DNA from: Teretinema zuelzerae
Lineage (GTDB): Bacteria > Spirochaetota > Spirochaetia > Treponematales > Treponemataceae
DNA length: 64,000 nucleotides
Direction: 5' to 3'
NCBI RefSeq assembly: GCF_021021555.1
Contig: NZ_JAINWA010000001.1
Coordinates: 558,001 to 622,000, forward strand
Shown here one piece after another: positions 41,986 to 50,813 of the stretch. The notes beneath the pieces are model-generated. The model was not told the DNA's origin and did not search any database. It worked only from the letters and a program-made list of their open reading frames with translations. How positions within the stretch are numbered: position 1 is the first letter of the stretch; every line of letters begins with the position of its first letter. The translations under genes and the position numbers were made by a program.

Positions 41986-43384
41986 CCGCGCCGCCGAAAA
42001 TGTTTTCTATTTCAGTTATGTTTGTTTTATGAACTATCAGTGCTATCGTATCGCCGGCATTCAACACCGTATTTCCGGTAGGAACGATGAATCCGGAGTT
42101 TTGATGGAGAAACGCTATGAGCACATCCGAAGGCAGGTCGACCTCGCGAAGCTTTTTTCCGGCGACCGGAGAACGCGCGTCGAGGCGGAGCTCGGCTATT
42201 TCCACGGAATCCTCGTAGAAACTGTAGATGGTGCGGATATGCCCCTTTCTGAGGGTTTCCAATACGCTTGCAGCAATGGCATCGTTTGCGCATACGAAGG
42301 AGTCCACTTCAAGATCCGGGCCTATCGGGAGGAATCGGTGATTCAGGGTAACCGCCATGGCCTTTTTCGAACCCAGGGTTTTCGCAAGCTGGGCGGTGAT
42401 GATGTTTTTTGACTGGGAATCGGTGGCCGCGACGAACAGGTCTGCCTTCGCGACCCCTGCGCTTTCCAGCACGCCTTCCTCGGCGCAGTCTCCCTGAATT
42501 ACGGTGATATTCTGAAAAGCCTGGGCGAACTTTTTGCAATCAGGCTCGGAGGCGTCCACGAGGGTGATAACGGATTTCTTCTGGAAAAAACGCCTGACCG
42601 CATGGGCGAAGCCGTTCGAAGCAGTTTCGTTCCGGTTTTGAAGAAGCGATATCAGGCGCTCCGACACTTTGGTCGCGCCGAGAATGACGATTCTCCGCGG
42701 AACATCGGTCAACCCTTCTACCGCGCCGAGCACCGCATCGAGAACTTCCGGCAAGCCCAGAACATAGAGCCGATCTTCTTCGCGGATTTTGAAATCGCCC
42801 TTTGGAACATGAATCCGGCCTTCGCGCACCACGGCTGCGATCAGATAATGAGCCGAAGAATCCATCTTGATTTCGCTTAACGTTTTGCCGACATAACCGG
42901 GAAGGTCGGCTGTTTCCACCATGCGGAGCTGGAGAGATCCGTCGTGCAGGGGAGTCACCTGTTCGGCAAAGCCCTCCGCGATGATGCGCGAGAGGGATCG
43001 GGCCGTTTCCATGGCGGGATTCACGAGAAAATCCAACCCGAAAGTTTTTTTCTGGGCATTGGACAACGCATTATAGAAAGAAGCTTCCATGCGGGCGATG
43101 GTGCGGGTCTTGGGAGACTCCGCGGCGACCAGGCCGCAGGCGACAATATTCACGGCGTCGGAACCGGTCAGGGCGATAAACCAGTCTGCTCGATGAGTTT
43201 CGGCTTTTCGCAGAGTTTCAGGACGGCTCCCGTCCTCGTTCAGCACGAGACAATCAAGCTCATTGTCGGCGAGGCGGGCAAGCTCGGGATCTCGTTCGAT
43301 GACGACGACGTCCCGGTTTTCTGCGATGAGTTCGCGGGCGATCTGGATGCCGACCGTGCCGGCTCCAAGAAGTACAATACGCAT
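41975..43384 (-). CDS. trkA: Trk potassium channel regulatory subunit with two RCK/KTN domains
   Basis: The true start is ATG 43384, at the Rossmann start MRIVLLGAGTVGIQIARELI; the open frame upstream is non-coding. The 469-residue product has two RCK_N domains (GAGTVG near residue 7; RRIVILGATKVSERLI near 232) and two RCK_C domains ending YVLGLPE and ALIVHKTNIT. It binds NAD(H) or nucleotides and gates TrkH. There is no ribosome site; a promoter 7 bases upstream suggests a leaderless transcript. Confidence 0.93.
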   Translation of the reverse strand: MRIVLLGAGTVGIQIARELIAENRDVVVIERDPELARLADNELDCLVLNEDGSRPETLRKAETHRADWFIALTGSDAVNIVACGLVAAESPKTRTIARMEASFYNALSNAQKKTFGLDFLVNPAMETARSLSRIIAEGFAEQVTPLHDGSLQLRMVETADLPGYVGKTLSEIKMDSSAHYLIAAVVREGRIHVPKGDFKIREEDRLYVLGLPEVLDAVLGAVEGLTDVPRRIVILGATKVSERLISLLQNRNETASNGFAHAVRRFFQKKSVITLVDASEPDCKKFAQAFQNITVIQGDCAEEGVLESAGVAKADLFVAATDSQSKNIITAQLAKTLGSKKAMAVTLNHRFLPIGPDLEVDSFVCANDAIAASVLETLRKGHIRTIYSFYEDSVEIAELRLDARSPVAGKKLREVDLPSDVLIAFLHQNSGFIVPTGNTVLNAGDTIALIVHKTNITEIENIFGGADGD

Positions 43385-43390
43385 AACACG

Positions 43391-43419
43391 ACTATAGATG
43401 ATAGATCTTGCAAGGGCAA
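43391..43419 (-). promoter_or_regulatory. Promoter of trkA, predicted leaderless
   Basis: On the minus strand TTGCCC (43414-43419), a 17-bp spacer and TATAGT (43391-43396) precede the trkA ATG (43384) by 6 bases. Transcription would start at or next to the start codon, consistent with the missing ribosome site. Confidence 0.55.
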
Positions 43420-43520
43420 GAGTTTGCATTTCTCTGTAACGCCTGTACCGGTGGATCCTTATTACTATATATTCAAGACGGCGGCGGCGCTTCATTCGTC
43501 CGCCGGCCGGGGAGACAGCA

Positions 43521-45818
43521 ATGAAAAAACCGCTCTTTGCGCTACTGAGCATATTTCTCTGTACGGGCGCCGGATATTCCATTCTGCAGGCGCAGGACGC
43601 TCCGTCGGTTTTGCGGAACCGCATCGAACAACTCTCCCCCGGCACGAGGCCGAGCATAGCGCTGGTGCTCGCCGGAGGCGGAGCCTGGGGTCTGGCCCAT
43701 ATCGGAGCCGTTAAAGTAATAGAAGAAGCCGGCATTCCGGTCGATATAGTCGTCGGAACCAGCATGGGTTCCATCATCGGCGGCCTGTACGCCTCCGGCT
43801 ACAACGCGACTGAGATGGAAGAAATCAGCGTTTCCGCGGATTGGGGATATTTATTCGAAGAAGGCGGAGCTTCGGGCCGGGAAACCATGGAAGAGCTCAA
43901 CGCCCGTTCCCGGCAGGCCTTGAGCGCGCAATTCGACCGGCAGGGTTTTTTCCTGAACGGCGGGCTCATAAGCGGCGTGCGCATTATGAGGTATCTCGAC
44001 AGTCTGCTCGTCGATATGCCGGCCCAGTCACATTTCGACGAGTTGCCGAAGCGATTCCGAGCGATCGCGACCGACGCTTCCAGCGGCGAGCGGATCGTCA
44101 TAGACACAGGCAGCGTTACGGACGCGATGCGGGCGAGCATGAGCTTGCCCGGCATTTTCACTCCCTTCCCCTATCAAGGGAGGTATCTTGTCGACGGCGG
44201 CGTCGTGGACAACCTTCCGGTAACCGTGGCGCGGTCGCTGGGAGCGGACATCGTAATCGCCGTGGACCTCTATAACGGAAAACCGTTGGAGAACGGCGAG
44301 GCGGCGAGGTCCCCGACGGCAGTGCTGTCGCGATCGATGGAAATAATGCGGCACGAAAACTCCCGCCGCGAAATACCCTTCGCGGATCTCGTCGTTTCGA
44401 TCGACGCGCAGGGCTTTCTTCCCACGCAGTTCGAACGGGCGAAGGAGTTCATCCTCTTGGGAGAAGAAACAACGCGCGAATATTCGAAGGATCTCGCCGG
44501 ACTGCGCGCCCTCTTAAGCGAATTCGAACCGGCAGTTCATGCCGAACGCGAGAAAAATCCGCCGCTCGACGGCTTCACCATTTCCGGAGGCTCTGAAAAG
44601 GACCGGGCGCTGGTTCGATCCTTCATCGAGAACCTGCCGGATCGCCATCCGTCCTACGACGAATTGAACGCGCTCTTCTCCCTGCTCGACCGCACCGGAA
44701 GAATACAGGCAGTCAGAATACACCGCAAAAAAAACCGGCAGGGCGAGTATCTGGAGATAGCGCTAACGGAAAAAAACGCGAAAAAGAACGGGCTCAGCCT
44801 CGGTTTTCTCTACGAATCCACCATGGGTTCGTCCATCGTCACCGATCTGGACATCATGCCGGCAGTCGACCTCCGGGGATTGACCACGAAGGACTCCAAT
44901 CTGCATATCGAAGCGGAAGCGCTCGACGCACCGGGAATATCGGCGGTTTTTCACCAACCGCTGGGCTCGTTTTTCACCCTCAGCCCCTTCTACCGCTTCG
45001 AGCGCGACTTTACCACGAAAATCACCCAGTCTTCGGTGAACTGGCAATACCAGACCATCGTGCAGACGGGAGGCCTCGTCTTCGGCATAACTCCGTATCC
45101 GGGAATCAGAATTTCCGGTTCCTGGAGCGTCAAGGGCATGGAGGAAGGAGACATCCCGGAAATCCCCGCCGTTCCTGAAGAACATCTGTATTCGCTGATC
45201 AGCGGATCGTTCGAAGTCAGGCGCCTTGATTCCCCGGTGTTTCCGATGCAGGGAATCGATATGATATTCCGCTCGACTGCGTCTCTGCCCGCCCTCGGAT
45301 CATCGATCCCCTTCCGGGTGTTCGAAACCGAAGGAAACACCTTTCTCTCGCTGGGAACGCCGTTTTCGGTCGCGTTGATCTGGCAGGGAGCGACGGACTT
45401 CAGCCTGGACCCTGACGCGGCCGGAGCCGCCCCCGCCTACTTCAAGCCGACCGTAACGAACCGGCGGCTCTTCCCCGGCCCGCTGTCGATCGAAGAGCGC
45501 AAGGGCAGCCACGTCATGACGGCCGGCATGGAAATCAAGCACAATCTCAATTGGAACTCCAGGGGAATATCGTTCCCGGCATTCTTCATCCTCCAGGGAG
45601 CAGTCGGTTCGACGATCCAGGATCTGGAGCATACGAAGGCGCTCGACATGATGCAGAACTATATGTACGCCTCGGGAAACGCGGGAGCGGGAATCCGTTT
45701 CAGCGACGCATTCGGCCTTTCTCTGCGGGGAGGCCTGCATTTCAGCATGGAAAGAGAAATCAGGCCGTATATAACGCTCGACGTCGGCGCCATCGGAAAA
45801 GACCGGGACGGTTTATGA
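43521..45818 (+). CDS. Patatin-like phospholipase with C-terminal outer-membrane barrel (type Vd autotransporter)
   Basis: The 765-residue product has a signal peptide ending near AQA, then a patatin domain (about residues 45-330): oxyanion loop AGGGAWGLAH, nucleophile S81 in GTSMGS, and catalytic D225 in VDGGVVDNLP. A POTRA-like linker (about 360-420: FTISGGSEKDRALVRSFIENL) leads to a beta-barrel of about 300 residues with alternating aromatic strands, ending ITLDVGAIGKDRDGL. This matches PlpD-type Vd secretion, which puts a phospholipase A on the cell surface or releases it. GGGGAG precedes the ATG. The last residue is not the usual C-terminal Phe. Confidence 0.9.
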   Translation: MKKPLFALLSIFLCTGAGYSILQAQDAPSVLRNRIEQLSPGTRPSIALVLAGGGAWGLAHIGAVKVIEEAGIPVDIVVGTSMGSIIGGLYASGYNATEMEEISVSADWGYLFEEGGASGRETMEELNARSRQALSAQFDRQGFFLNGGLISGVRIMRYLDSLLVDMPAQSHFDELPKRFRAIATDASSGERIVIDTGSVTDAMRASMSLPGIFTPFPYQGRYLVDGGVVDNLPVTVARSLGADIVIAVDLYNGKPLENGEAARSPTAVLSRSMEIMRHENSRREIPFADLVVSIDAQGFLPTQFERAKEFILLGEETTREYSKDLAGLRALLSEFEPAVHAEREKNPPLDGFTISGGSEKDRALVRSFIENLPDRHPSYDELNALFSLLDRTGRIQAVRIHRKKNRQGEYLEIALTEKNAKKNGLSLGFLYESTMGSSIVTDLDIMPAVDLRGLTTKDSNLHIEAEALDAPGISAVFHQPLGSFFTLSPFYRFERDFTTKITQSSVNWQYQTIVQTGGLVFGITPYPGIRISGSWSVKGMEEGDIPEIPAVPEEHLYSLISGSFEVRRLDSPVFPMQGIDMIFRSTASLPALGSSIPFRVFETEGNTFLSLGTPFSVALIWQGATDFSLDPDAAGAAPAYFKPTVTNRRLFPGPLSIEERKGSHVMTAGMEIKHNLNWNSRGISFPAFFILQGAVGSTIQDLEHTKALDMMQNYMYASGNAGAGIRFSDAFGLSLRGGLHFSMEREIRPYITLDVGAIGKDRDGL

Positions 45819-46352
45819 CAGACGGATTCCTTCGAGTTCGCACAACCGGCGCTTGATGCGCATTCCCCCGCTGAATCCGCCGGGGCCGCTTGCGCCGACT
45901 ACGCGATGGCAGGGAATTATGAGCGGCAGAGGATTTTTCCCCACCGCGGATCCGACGGCGCGGCAGGCATTGGGATTTCCGAGAACCCGGGCAATCTGCC
46001 CGTAGGTTCGCGTCTCGCCCCGGCCGATTTTCCGCACCTCCGCCCATACCGCCATTTGAAAGGGCGTGCCCCGCGGATCGAGAGGAACCGAGAACTGGTC
46101 GATCTCTCCGGCGAGCCAGGCGGCGATCTCCTGCGCGGCGAGGCGAAGCGGTTCGGGGCCGGAGACAGCGGACATGGTTCCGGAAACCGTACGGCATGCG
46201 GCGTTCAGCGGTTCGTCGCGTGAGGAGGAACCGGCGGGTTCGGCGCCGAAACGGACCGAAACAAGCGCCGTTTCCGTAGATTCGAGAAAAAGCGGGCCTA
46301 TCGAAGTTTCGAGCCTGCACGCAGAAAGTTTTTCGATTTCAGAATTACGCAT
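45813..46352 (-). CDS. ogt: Methylated-DNA--protein-cysteine methyltransferase
   Basis: The 179-residue product has the acceptor-cysteine motif in LIIPCHRVVGASG, preceded by the recognition helix RTYGQIARVLGNPNACRAVG, and ends IKRRLCELEGI. It removes the alkyl group from O6-methylguanine in a suicide reaction. The last 6 bases overlap the convergent patatin gene. An N-terminal RNase H-like domain is present as usual, with lower conservation. Confidence 0.93.
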   Translation of the reverse strand: MRNSEIEKLSACRLETSIGPLFLESTETALVSVRFGAEPAGSSSRDEPLNAACRTVSGTMSAVSGPEPLRLAAQEIAAWLAGEIDQFSVPLDPRGTPFQMAVWAEVRKIGRGETRTYGQIARVLGNPNACRAVGSAVGKNPLPLIIPCHRVVGASGPGGFSGGMRIKRRLCELEGIRLS

Positions 46353-46425
46353 CGATTCAATAGTACCCCCGATGCGCCGGATAGTACAGAACGGCTTCGC
46401 GCGCGGATACGAAAAAAACTACAGG

Positions 46426-46454
46426 TTGCGTTAGCCCCGGATATCCCCTATACT
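46426..46454 (+). promoter_or_regulatory. Strong promoter for the 46491 gene
   Basis: TTGCGT (46426-46431), a 17-bp spacer and TATACT (46449-46454) form a good sigma70-type promoter, 36 bases before the start codon; AAGGAGG lies between. Confidence 0.65.
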
Positions 46455-46490
46455 GGTACGTGATGACACGGGTCGGACAAGGAGGAACAC

Positions 46491-47051
46491 ATGTCCCTGA
46501 AAGCCATGGATTTATTTGAGGCATACCAGCAGAACAAGCTTCCAATGGACGAGGGCTATATCGTCTCTTCGTTTTTCAAGACGACATCGTCGTACAGCAT
46601 TTACGAGATAGTGTCGTATTCGGCAGTAAAGGATTTTTACGCTTCCGGAAACAGCATTACGCTTCAAACCAACGGAAAGAAAATCTACGTTCTCGTAGAA
46701 CCGTCGAATTTCATACAGAAAACAGTCGAGCCGTACTGCCGCGCGCAGGAGTTCCAGATTCCGCTCCGCTTCAGCGAGGCGAACATCATAACCGCGAAGA
46801 ACCAGGCCAGAATCATCTTCAACAAGGAGCCTCAGCAGGCTATTTCCGCCTTTACGGTGCTCAGGCCGGAAGGAATGAACTTTGCCTTCCTCTTTTATTC
46901 GCGGCCGGACGTATTCAAATCGATGGAGCTCTTTTTCAGCAAAACGCTGAATCAGGAAGCAGGAATTCCCCAGGCCGACGCAGCGAAAGCCTCCGCCGAG
47001 ATCGCGGAAATCTGCGCGCAAACCCTTACCTGGCCGAAAGACCGCGAATAA
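46491..47051 (+). CDS. Conserved hypothetical protein, 186 residues
   Basis: AAGGAGG precedes the ATG and a good promoter lies upstream. The product is soluble with no signal: an N-terminal helical part (MDLFEAYQQNKLPMDEGYI), a beta-rich middle (GNSITLQTNGKKIYVLVEPSN), and a C-terminal helix. I recognise no motif. It is followed after 4 bases by the ATP-grasp gene, and the two are likely co-expressed. Confidence 0.75.
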   Translation: MSLKAMDLFEAYQQNKLPMDEGYIVSSFFKTTSSYSIYEIVSYSAVKDFYASGNSITLQTNGKKIYVLVEPSNFIQKTVEPYCRAQEFQIPLRFSEANIITAKNQARIIFNKEPQQAISAFTVLRPEGMNFAFLFYSRPDVFKSMELFFSKTLNQEAGIPQADAAKASAEIAEICAQTLTWPKDRE

Positions 47052-47055
47052 GGCC

Positions 47056-47961
47056 GTGCGGGCGATTGCCGTATGGGGATTGAAAACCCGCGACCATGAA
47101 TGGCTCAGGACCTTTCGTCCTGCGCAGAGATTAAAAACCGAAATGGAAAACCGGGGCGTTCAGCTCCGGTTTTTATTTCGCGAGGAAGCAGCAGCCCTCC
47201 TCCAGCCAGACGGGGCGGCCGGCTTCGATCCGCGCGATACGCTCGTCCTGCTCCGCGGGGCGCTCCCGAGGGACCTGCCCTTCCGCCTCGAGGAAGCCGG
47301 CTGGACCTGCGTTAATTCCGCGCGTTCCGCGGCCCTTGCCAACGACAAGCTTGAAACATTCCGCTTTTTCTCCGCGTTCGGCTATCGCCTTCCCGCGACT
47401 ATCGATGCCGAAACCGTCGATGCCGCGAGCGAACTCGCGGCGGAATCGGCGTTCCCCTCCCCTCCCTGGATTCTCAAGCCGCGTTTCGGTTCGAGAGGAG
47501 AAGGAGTCCGCCTGATGAGCGGCGCGGCGGAACTGGATGCTTTTCTCGCGGCGAAGGACTCAGGAGAGTTCATCCTGCAGGAGTATATTGCAGAATGCGA
47601 AGGAACCGATATCAGGGTGTTTTTCGCGGCGGGGAGAGTAATCGCCTCTGCGGTCCGCCGGGCGCCTGCGGGAAGCGTCGTTTCCAACGCGTGTTCTGGC
47701 GGCGCGATGCGGAAGGCGCCCTCGCGCGATCCGCTCGTTCGGGAAGCGGAACGACTCGCTCTGGAAATGGGAAATCTGGCAGGCCTCTATTACGGCGCCG
47801 CGGATTTTCTCCCCTCGATGAACGGCAACGGGACGGCAGAACCGGTTCTCTGCGAACTGAACGCCGCTCCCGGCTTTGAAGAGCTGGAAAAACAGTGCGG
47901 AATCGACGTCGCCGGCCCCCTCGCCGCCGCGATAGCCGACTATCCGCGCGCGAAACTGTAA
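47056..47961 (+). CDS. RimK-like ATP-grasp ligase
   Basis: The start is a GTG four bases after the preceding stop. The 301-residue product has the RimK-type layout: NSARSAALANDKLETFRFF (pre-ATP-grasp), PPWILKPRFGSRGEGVRLM (ATP-binding Lys and glycine loop), EFILQEYIAECEGTDIRVFF, and metal ligands in PVLCELNAAPGFEELEKQC. Relatives add glutamate or other amino acids to proteins or cofactors. The substrate is unknown. The 3' end borders a 14-unit repeat. Confidence 0.88.
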   Translation: MRAIAVWGLKTRDHEWLRTFRPAQRLKTEMENRGVQLRFLFREEAAALLQPDGAAGFDPRDTLVLLRGALPRDLPFRLEEAGWTCVNSARSAALANDKLETFRFFSAFGYRLPATIDAETVDAASELAAESAFPSPPWILKPRFGSRGEGVRLMSGAAELDAFLAAKDSGEFILQEYIAECEGTDIRVFFAAGRVIASAVRRAPAGSVVSNACSGGAMRKAPSRDPLVREAERLALEMGNLAGLYYGAADFLPSMNGNGTAEPVLCELNAAPGFEELEKQCGIDVAGPLAAAIADYPRAKL

Positions 47962-47976
47962 CAGCGCGCGCTCACA

Positions 47977-48246
47977 CGGTGCCGGCAAGCGCACACGGTG
48001 CCGGCAAGCGCACACGGTGCCGGCAAGCGCGCTCAAGGTGCCGGCAAGCACGCACGGTGCCGGCAAGCGCTCACGGTGCCGGCAAGCGCACACGGTGCAA
48101 GCCAGCGCGCTCACGGTGCCAGCCCGCGCACACGGTGCCGGCAAGCGCTCACGGTGCCGGCAAGCACGCACGGTGCCGGCAAGCACGCACGGTACCGGCA
48201 AGCGCTCACGGTGCCGGCAAGCGCACACGGTGCCGGCGCGCGCTTA
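47977..48246. repeat. Fourteen tandem copies of a GC-rich 19-bp repeat
   Basis: The consensus unit is CGGTGCCGGCAAGCGCACA. Twelve copies are 19 bp and two are 21 bp, with substitutions at fixed positions (GCGCACA, GCGCTCA or GCACGCA endings). Each unit holds GTGC and GCAC and can form a small hairpin. The array fills the gap between convergent genes, and its last unit covers the AAA+ gene stop. There are no unique spacers. Confidence 0.95.
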
Positions 48247-49998
48247 CGCTTCGCCGAGCAGGCTTTTGAGTTCGCGAATCTCCGCGGCGAGCTTAGAGCG
48301 CTCGAGCTTCTGATATTTCGCCGGAACCATTTCCCGGCTCGTGCATTCCAGCACCGCCACCAGATTCTGAAGCTCGATCTCGTAGGGATAGCTCGGCGGA
48401 ATAAAATCACGTATCGTCTGCTCGAGATCCTCCCGCGTGACTATGGCCCGCCCGTCCATGGTGGCGCTCATTTTCGCCCGCACGAGGATCGCTTCGATGT
48501 CGGCCCCGGAAATATCGAACTTGAACGCCTTGAAAATATCCGTAAGGGAGAAATCCTTCACCTTGATGTCGAGCTTGCGCTGGAGGATGCGGAAAATATC
48601 CGCCTTTTCCTCCACCGTTTCAGGATAGAACAGGGCCAGATGCTCCTCGGCGCGGCCCTGCCTTTTAAGGTCGATCGGGAGGAGATCAGGGCGGCAGGTG
48701 ATCAGGAACCAGATGATTTTCCCGCGGTACTCGGTGTTCCCCATAAAGTTCGCTATCTGCGCGAACACCCGGTTCGAGGTTCCCGAATCTCCGGCTGAAT
48801 CCCGGTCGCCCAGGAAGGCGTCGGCCTCGTCGATCATTACCGCTACCGGAGCCATCGCCTTGAGAATATTCAACACCCGCTCAAGATTGCTTTCCGTCGC
48901 GCCCTGCCACTGGGAACGGAAGTTCCGCAGCTTCACCATCGGCACACCTATTTCTCCGGCGAAGGCGGACACCATGAAGGTTTTTCCGGTGCCGACCGGC
49001 CCGGCGATGAGATAGCCCATGGGGAGCACGTCGGTGCGGTTCTGTTTTATTGCCTTCGCCGCGCTCTGGAAGCGCCGACGCACAAAGTCATGGCCGGAGA
49101 CGTAGCTCAGATCGTGATCGGTCTCCACGAACTCGAGCAAACCGGCGGCCTCGTTTTCGATGATGCCTTTTTTGCGGTCGCGCAAAAACTCGAGGGTGAT
49201 CGGCTTGTCCTCCTGAAAGGACTCGGCGACCAGCTGGTTCAAATTAAGCAGATTCAAGCCCGAGGTGAGCGCTCCCACCCGTTCCGGATTGAGCCCCCGC
49301 TCAAGAAGAAGCATTTCCCTGCTTTCGAGGAACTCGAGGAACTGCGTCCGCACGAGCGTGCCGGGAAAGGGGATCGCGACCTTCACCGTGGAAGGCGAGC
49401 TGGAAAGGCGGGGATTGATGTCGGTCAGGTTTTCGGTGAGCATGAGCACCGAAATATCGCCCCGGGTAAACTGGGGCTCGTGGGACCAGCGGTTGAGGGT
49501 AACGAGGCAGTAGCGGTCTATCTCGTCGAGGCGGCCGATCTCCTCGGCGGGAACGATGGTCTCGGCGTAGTCGATGATGAGCACGATGCGCTGCGCCTTG
49601 GGAAGATTCAGGACGAAGTACCGCTCGAGCCAGTCGAAGGCTTTCTGGGGATCCTTGGAAAGAAAATCCTCCGGCGGCACCGCCGGGTAGCGGGCGGTCA
49701 TCGTCTTGAGATAGTCTTTCTCCATCTGCGACATGCAGAAGCTCACCCCGCTCGATTTATCGTAATAGACGATGATGTCGCGGTTTCCGAACAGCACCTC
49801 GGAGATGTATTCCTGGATTCTGACGAACATGAACTCGCCTTCGTTCATCTGATGCGGAAGGAAATCCCGGATATTACCGTGGACGAAATAGAGATTCGCG
49901 GTTTTTGAACAGTACTTGACCGATAATTCCTGAGCCCAGGCCGGCAAAATGTTGATGAAATCGAGGTTTTTTTTGATAAGCTGTTGGCTCTCGGACAT
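48244..49998 (-). CDS. AAA+ ATPase with an uncharacterised N-terminal domain
   Basis: GGAGGGG precedes the ATG. The 584-residue product has an AAA domain in its second half: Walker A AGPVGTGKT, Walker B VAVMIDEADAF, sensor-1 region IIWFLITCRPDLLP, and an arginine finger in RQGRAEEHL. The first 270 residues look like a degenerate P-loop or sensor domain (YFVHGNIRDFLPHQ, FVRIQEYISEVLFG, and RIVLIIDYAETIV, a Walker B-like string) without a recognisable Walker A. This two-lobe design resembles AAA+ proteins of the classical clade. No partner is encoded next to it; the function is unknown. Confidence 0.82.
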   Translation of the reverse strand: MSESQQLIKKNLDFINILPAWAQELSVKYCSKTANLYFVHGNIRDFLPHQMNEGEFMFVRIQEYISEVLFGNRDIIVYYDKSSGVSFCMSQMEKDYLKTMTARYPAVPPEDFLSKDPQKAFDWLERYFVLNLPKAQRIVLIIDYAETIVPAEEIGRLDEIDRYCLVTLNRWSHEPQFTRGDISVLMLTENLTDINPRLSSSPSTVKVAIPFPGTLVRTQFLEFLESREMLLLERGLNPERVGALTSGLNLLNLNQLVAESFQEDKPITLEFLRDRKKGIIENEAAGLLEFVETDHDLSYVSGHDFVRRRFQSAAKAIKQNRTDVLPMGYLIAGPVGTGKTFMVSAFAGEIGVPMVKLRNFRSQWQGATESNLERVLNILKAMAPVAVMIDEADAFLGDRDSAGDSGTSNRVFAQIANFMGNTEYRGKIIWFLITCRPDLLPIDLKRQGRAEEHLALFYPETVEEKADIFRILQRKLDIKVKDFSLTDIFKAFKFDISGADIEAILVRAKMSATMDGRAIVTREDLEQTIRDFIPPSYPYEIELQNLVAVLECTSREMVPAKYQKLERSKLAAEIRELKSLLGEA

Positions 49999-50149
49999 TG
50001 GTGCCCCTCCCCTTACGCTCGCGCTGACCCTTTATTTAACACCACAACAGGCAAAAAAACAACCAAAACGATAGTGTGCCTCGAGCTCTTGTTTTTTCCC
50101 GCCGAATACGCTATTTTTTTACCAATATCAACGAGAAAGGAGTCTACCC

Positions 50150-50320
50150 ATGGCTTATAAGATTTCCGATGCTTGCATCAACTGCGGCGCCTGCGAAGGC
50201 GAATGCCCCGTCAGCGCGATCAGCGAAAAAGGCGACAAGCGCGTCATCGACGCCGCCACCTGCGTCAGCTGCGGCGCCTGCGCGGCCGTCTGCCCCGTAG
50301 AAGCGATCTCCGAAGAGTAA
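50150..50320 (+). CDS. 2[4Fe-4S] ferredoxin
   Basis: GGAG precedes the ATG. The 56-residue product has two cysteine clusters, CINCGACEGECP and CVSCGACAAVCP, each ligating one [4Fe-4S] cluster, in the clostridial ferredoxin layout. It is a small low-potential electron carrier for anaerobic metabolism. A terminator follows directly, so it is a single-gene unit. Overlapping longer frames are not coding. Confidence 0.95.
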   Translation: MAYKISDACINCGACEGECPVSAISEKGDKRVIDAATCVSCGACAAVCPVEAISEE

Positions 50321-50341
50321 TCTTCCCGCAGATTGCTGATA

Positions 50342-50385
50342 CAACAACCGTTCGGCGCAACTCTCCCGAACGGTTGTTTTTTTTT
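50342..50385 (+). terminator. Rho-independent terminator after the ferredoxin gene
   Basis: CAACCGTTCG and CGAACGGTTG pair around GCGCAACTCTCC, followed by nine T. It lies 22 bases after the ferredoxin stop. Confidence 0.88.
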
Positions 50386-50408
50386 GTCCCCGCAGGTATT
50401 CTGTTTCC

Positions 50409-50807
50409 ATGCTGAAACGAATTCTTGCCGGCTACGCCGCCTTCATCGGAGCTCTGGGGAAAACCCTCCTTCTCGCCGGGATCTGCCTCGGCTCAGCCCT
50501 CCTCATCGTCTGGCCCCTGTGGAAACTCGCCTCCTCGAACCCTTCAATATATACGGTTGTTTTCGTAACCTTTTTCGGAGCCCTCGTTTCCTGGATGCTC
50601 TTCGACCGTCTAAAGCCGGTCTTTAAAAGAAATCCTGGGGCTTTAGCTCGAACGCTCGTACGCATAGCGATTCTCGCCTTCGGCGCCGCGGCAATCGTAA
50701 TTCTCGTTCTTTCCTGGCGTAGAACAGCAGCGCTCGCCGTGTTCCTGCTCACGATTATCGGATACGGGATCGCCGCGTTCGGTTTTCCCCCCGATTCCCG
50801 GAAATAA
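50409..50807 (+). CDS. Small membrane protein, four helices, unknown function
   Basis: The 132-residue product has four hydrophobic helices (residues about 7-36, 45-65, 80-103 and 108-125) with a basic tail. No family motif is seen. It is followed after 6 bases by the LysM/M23 gene and may be translated with it. Confidence 0.7.
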   Translation: MLKRILAGYAAFIGALGKTLLLAGICLGSALLIVWPLWKLASSNPSIYTVVFVTFFGALVSWMLFDRLKPVFKRNPGALARTLVRIAILAFGAAAIVILVLSWRRTAALAVFLLTIIGYGIAAFGFPPDSRK

Positions 50808-50813
50808 CGAAAC

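Noticed and set aside
43385-43777. N-terminal extension of TrkA by 131 residues
   Set aside because: The extension is low-quality coding, overlaps the patatin gene on the other strand, and lies upstream of the Rossmann start and a promoter.
47977-48246. CRISPR-like array
   Set aside because: The 19-bp units are directly adjacent with no unique spacers, and no cas gene is present.
50076-50300. 74-codon open frame over the ferredoxin gene
   Set aside because: Wrong frame; the 56-codon frame with two CxxCxxCxxxCP clusters and a good ribosome site is the gene.
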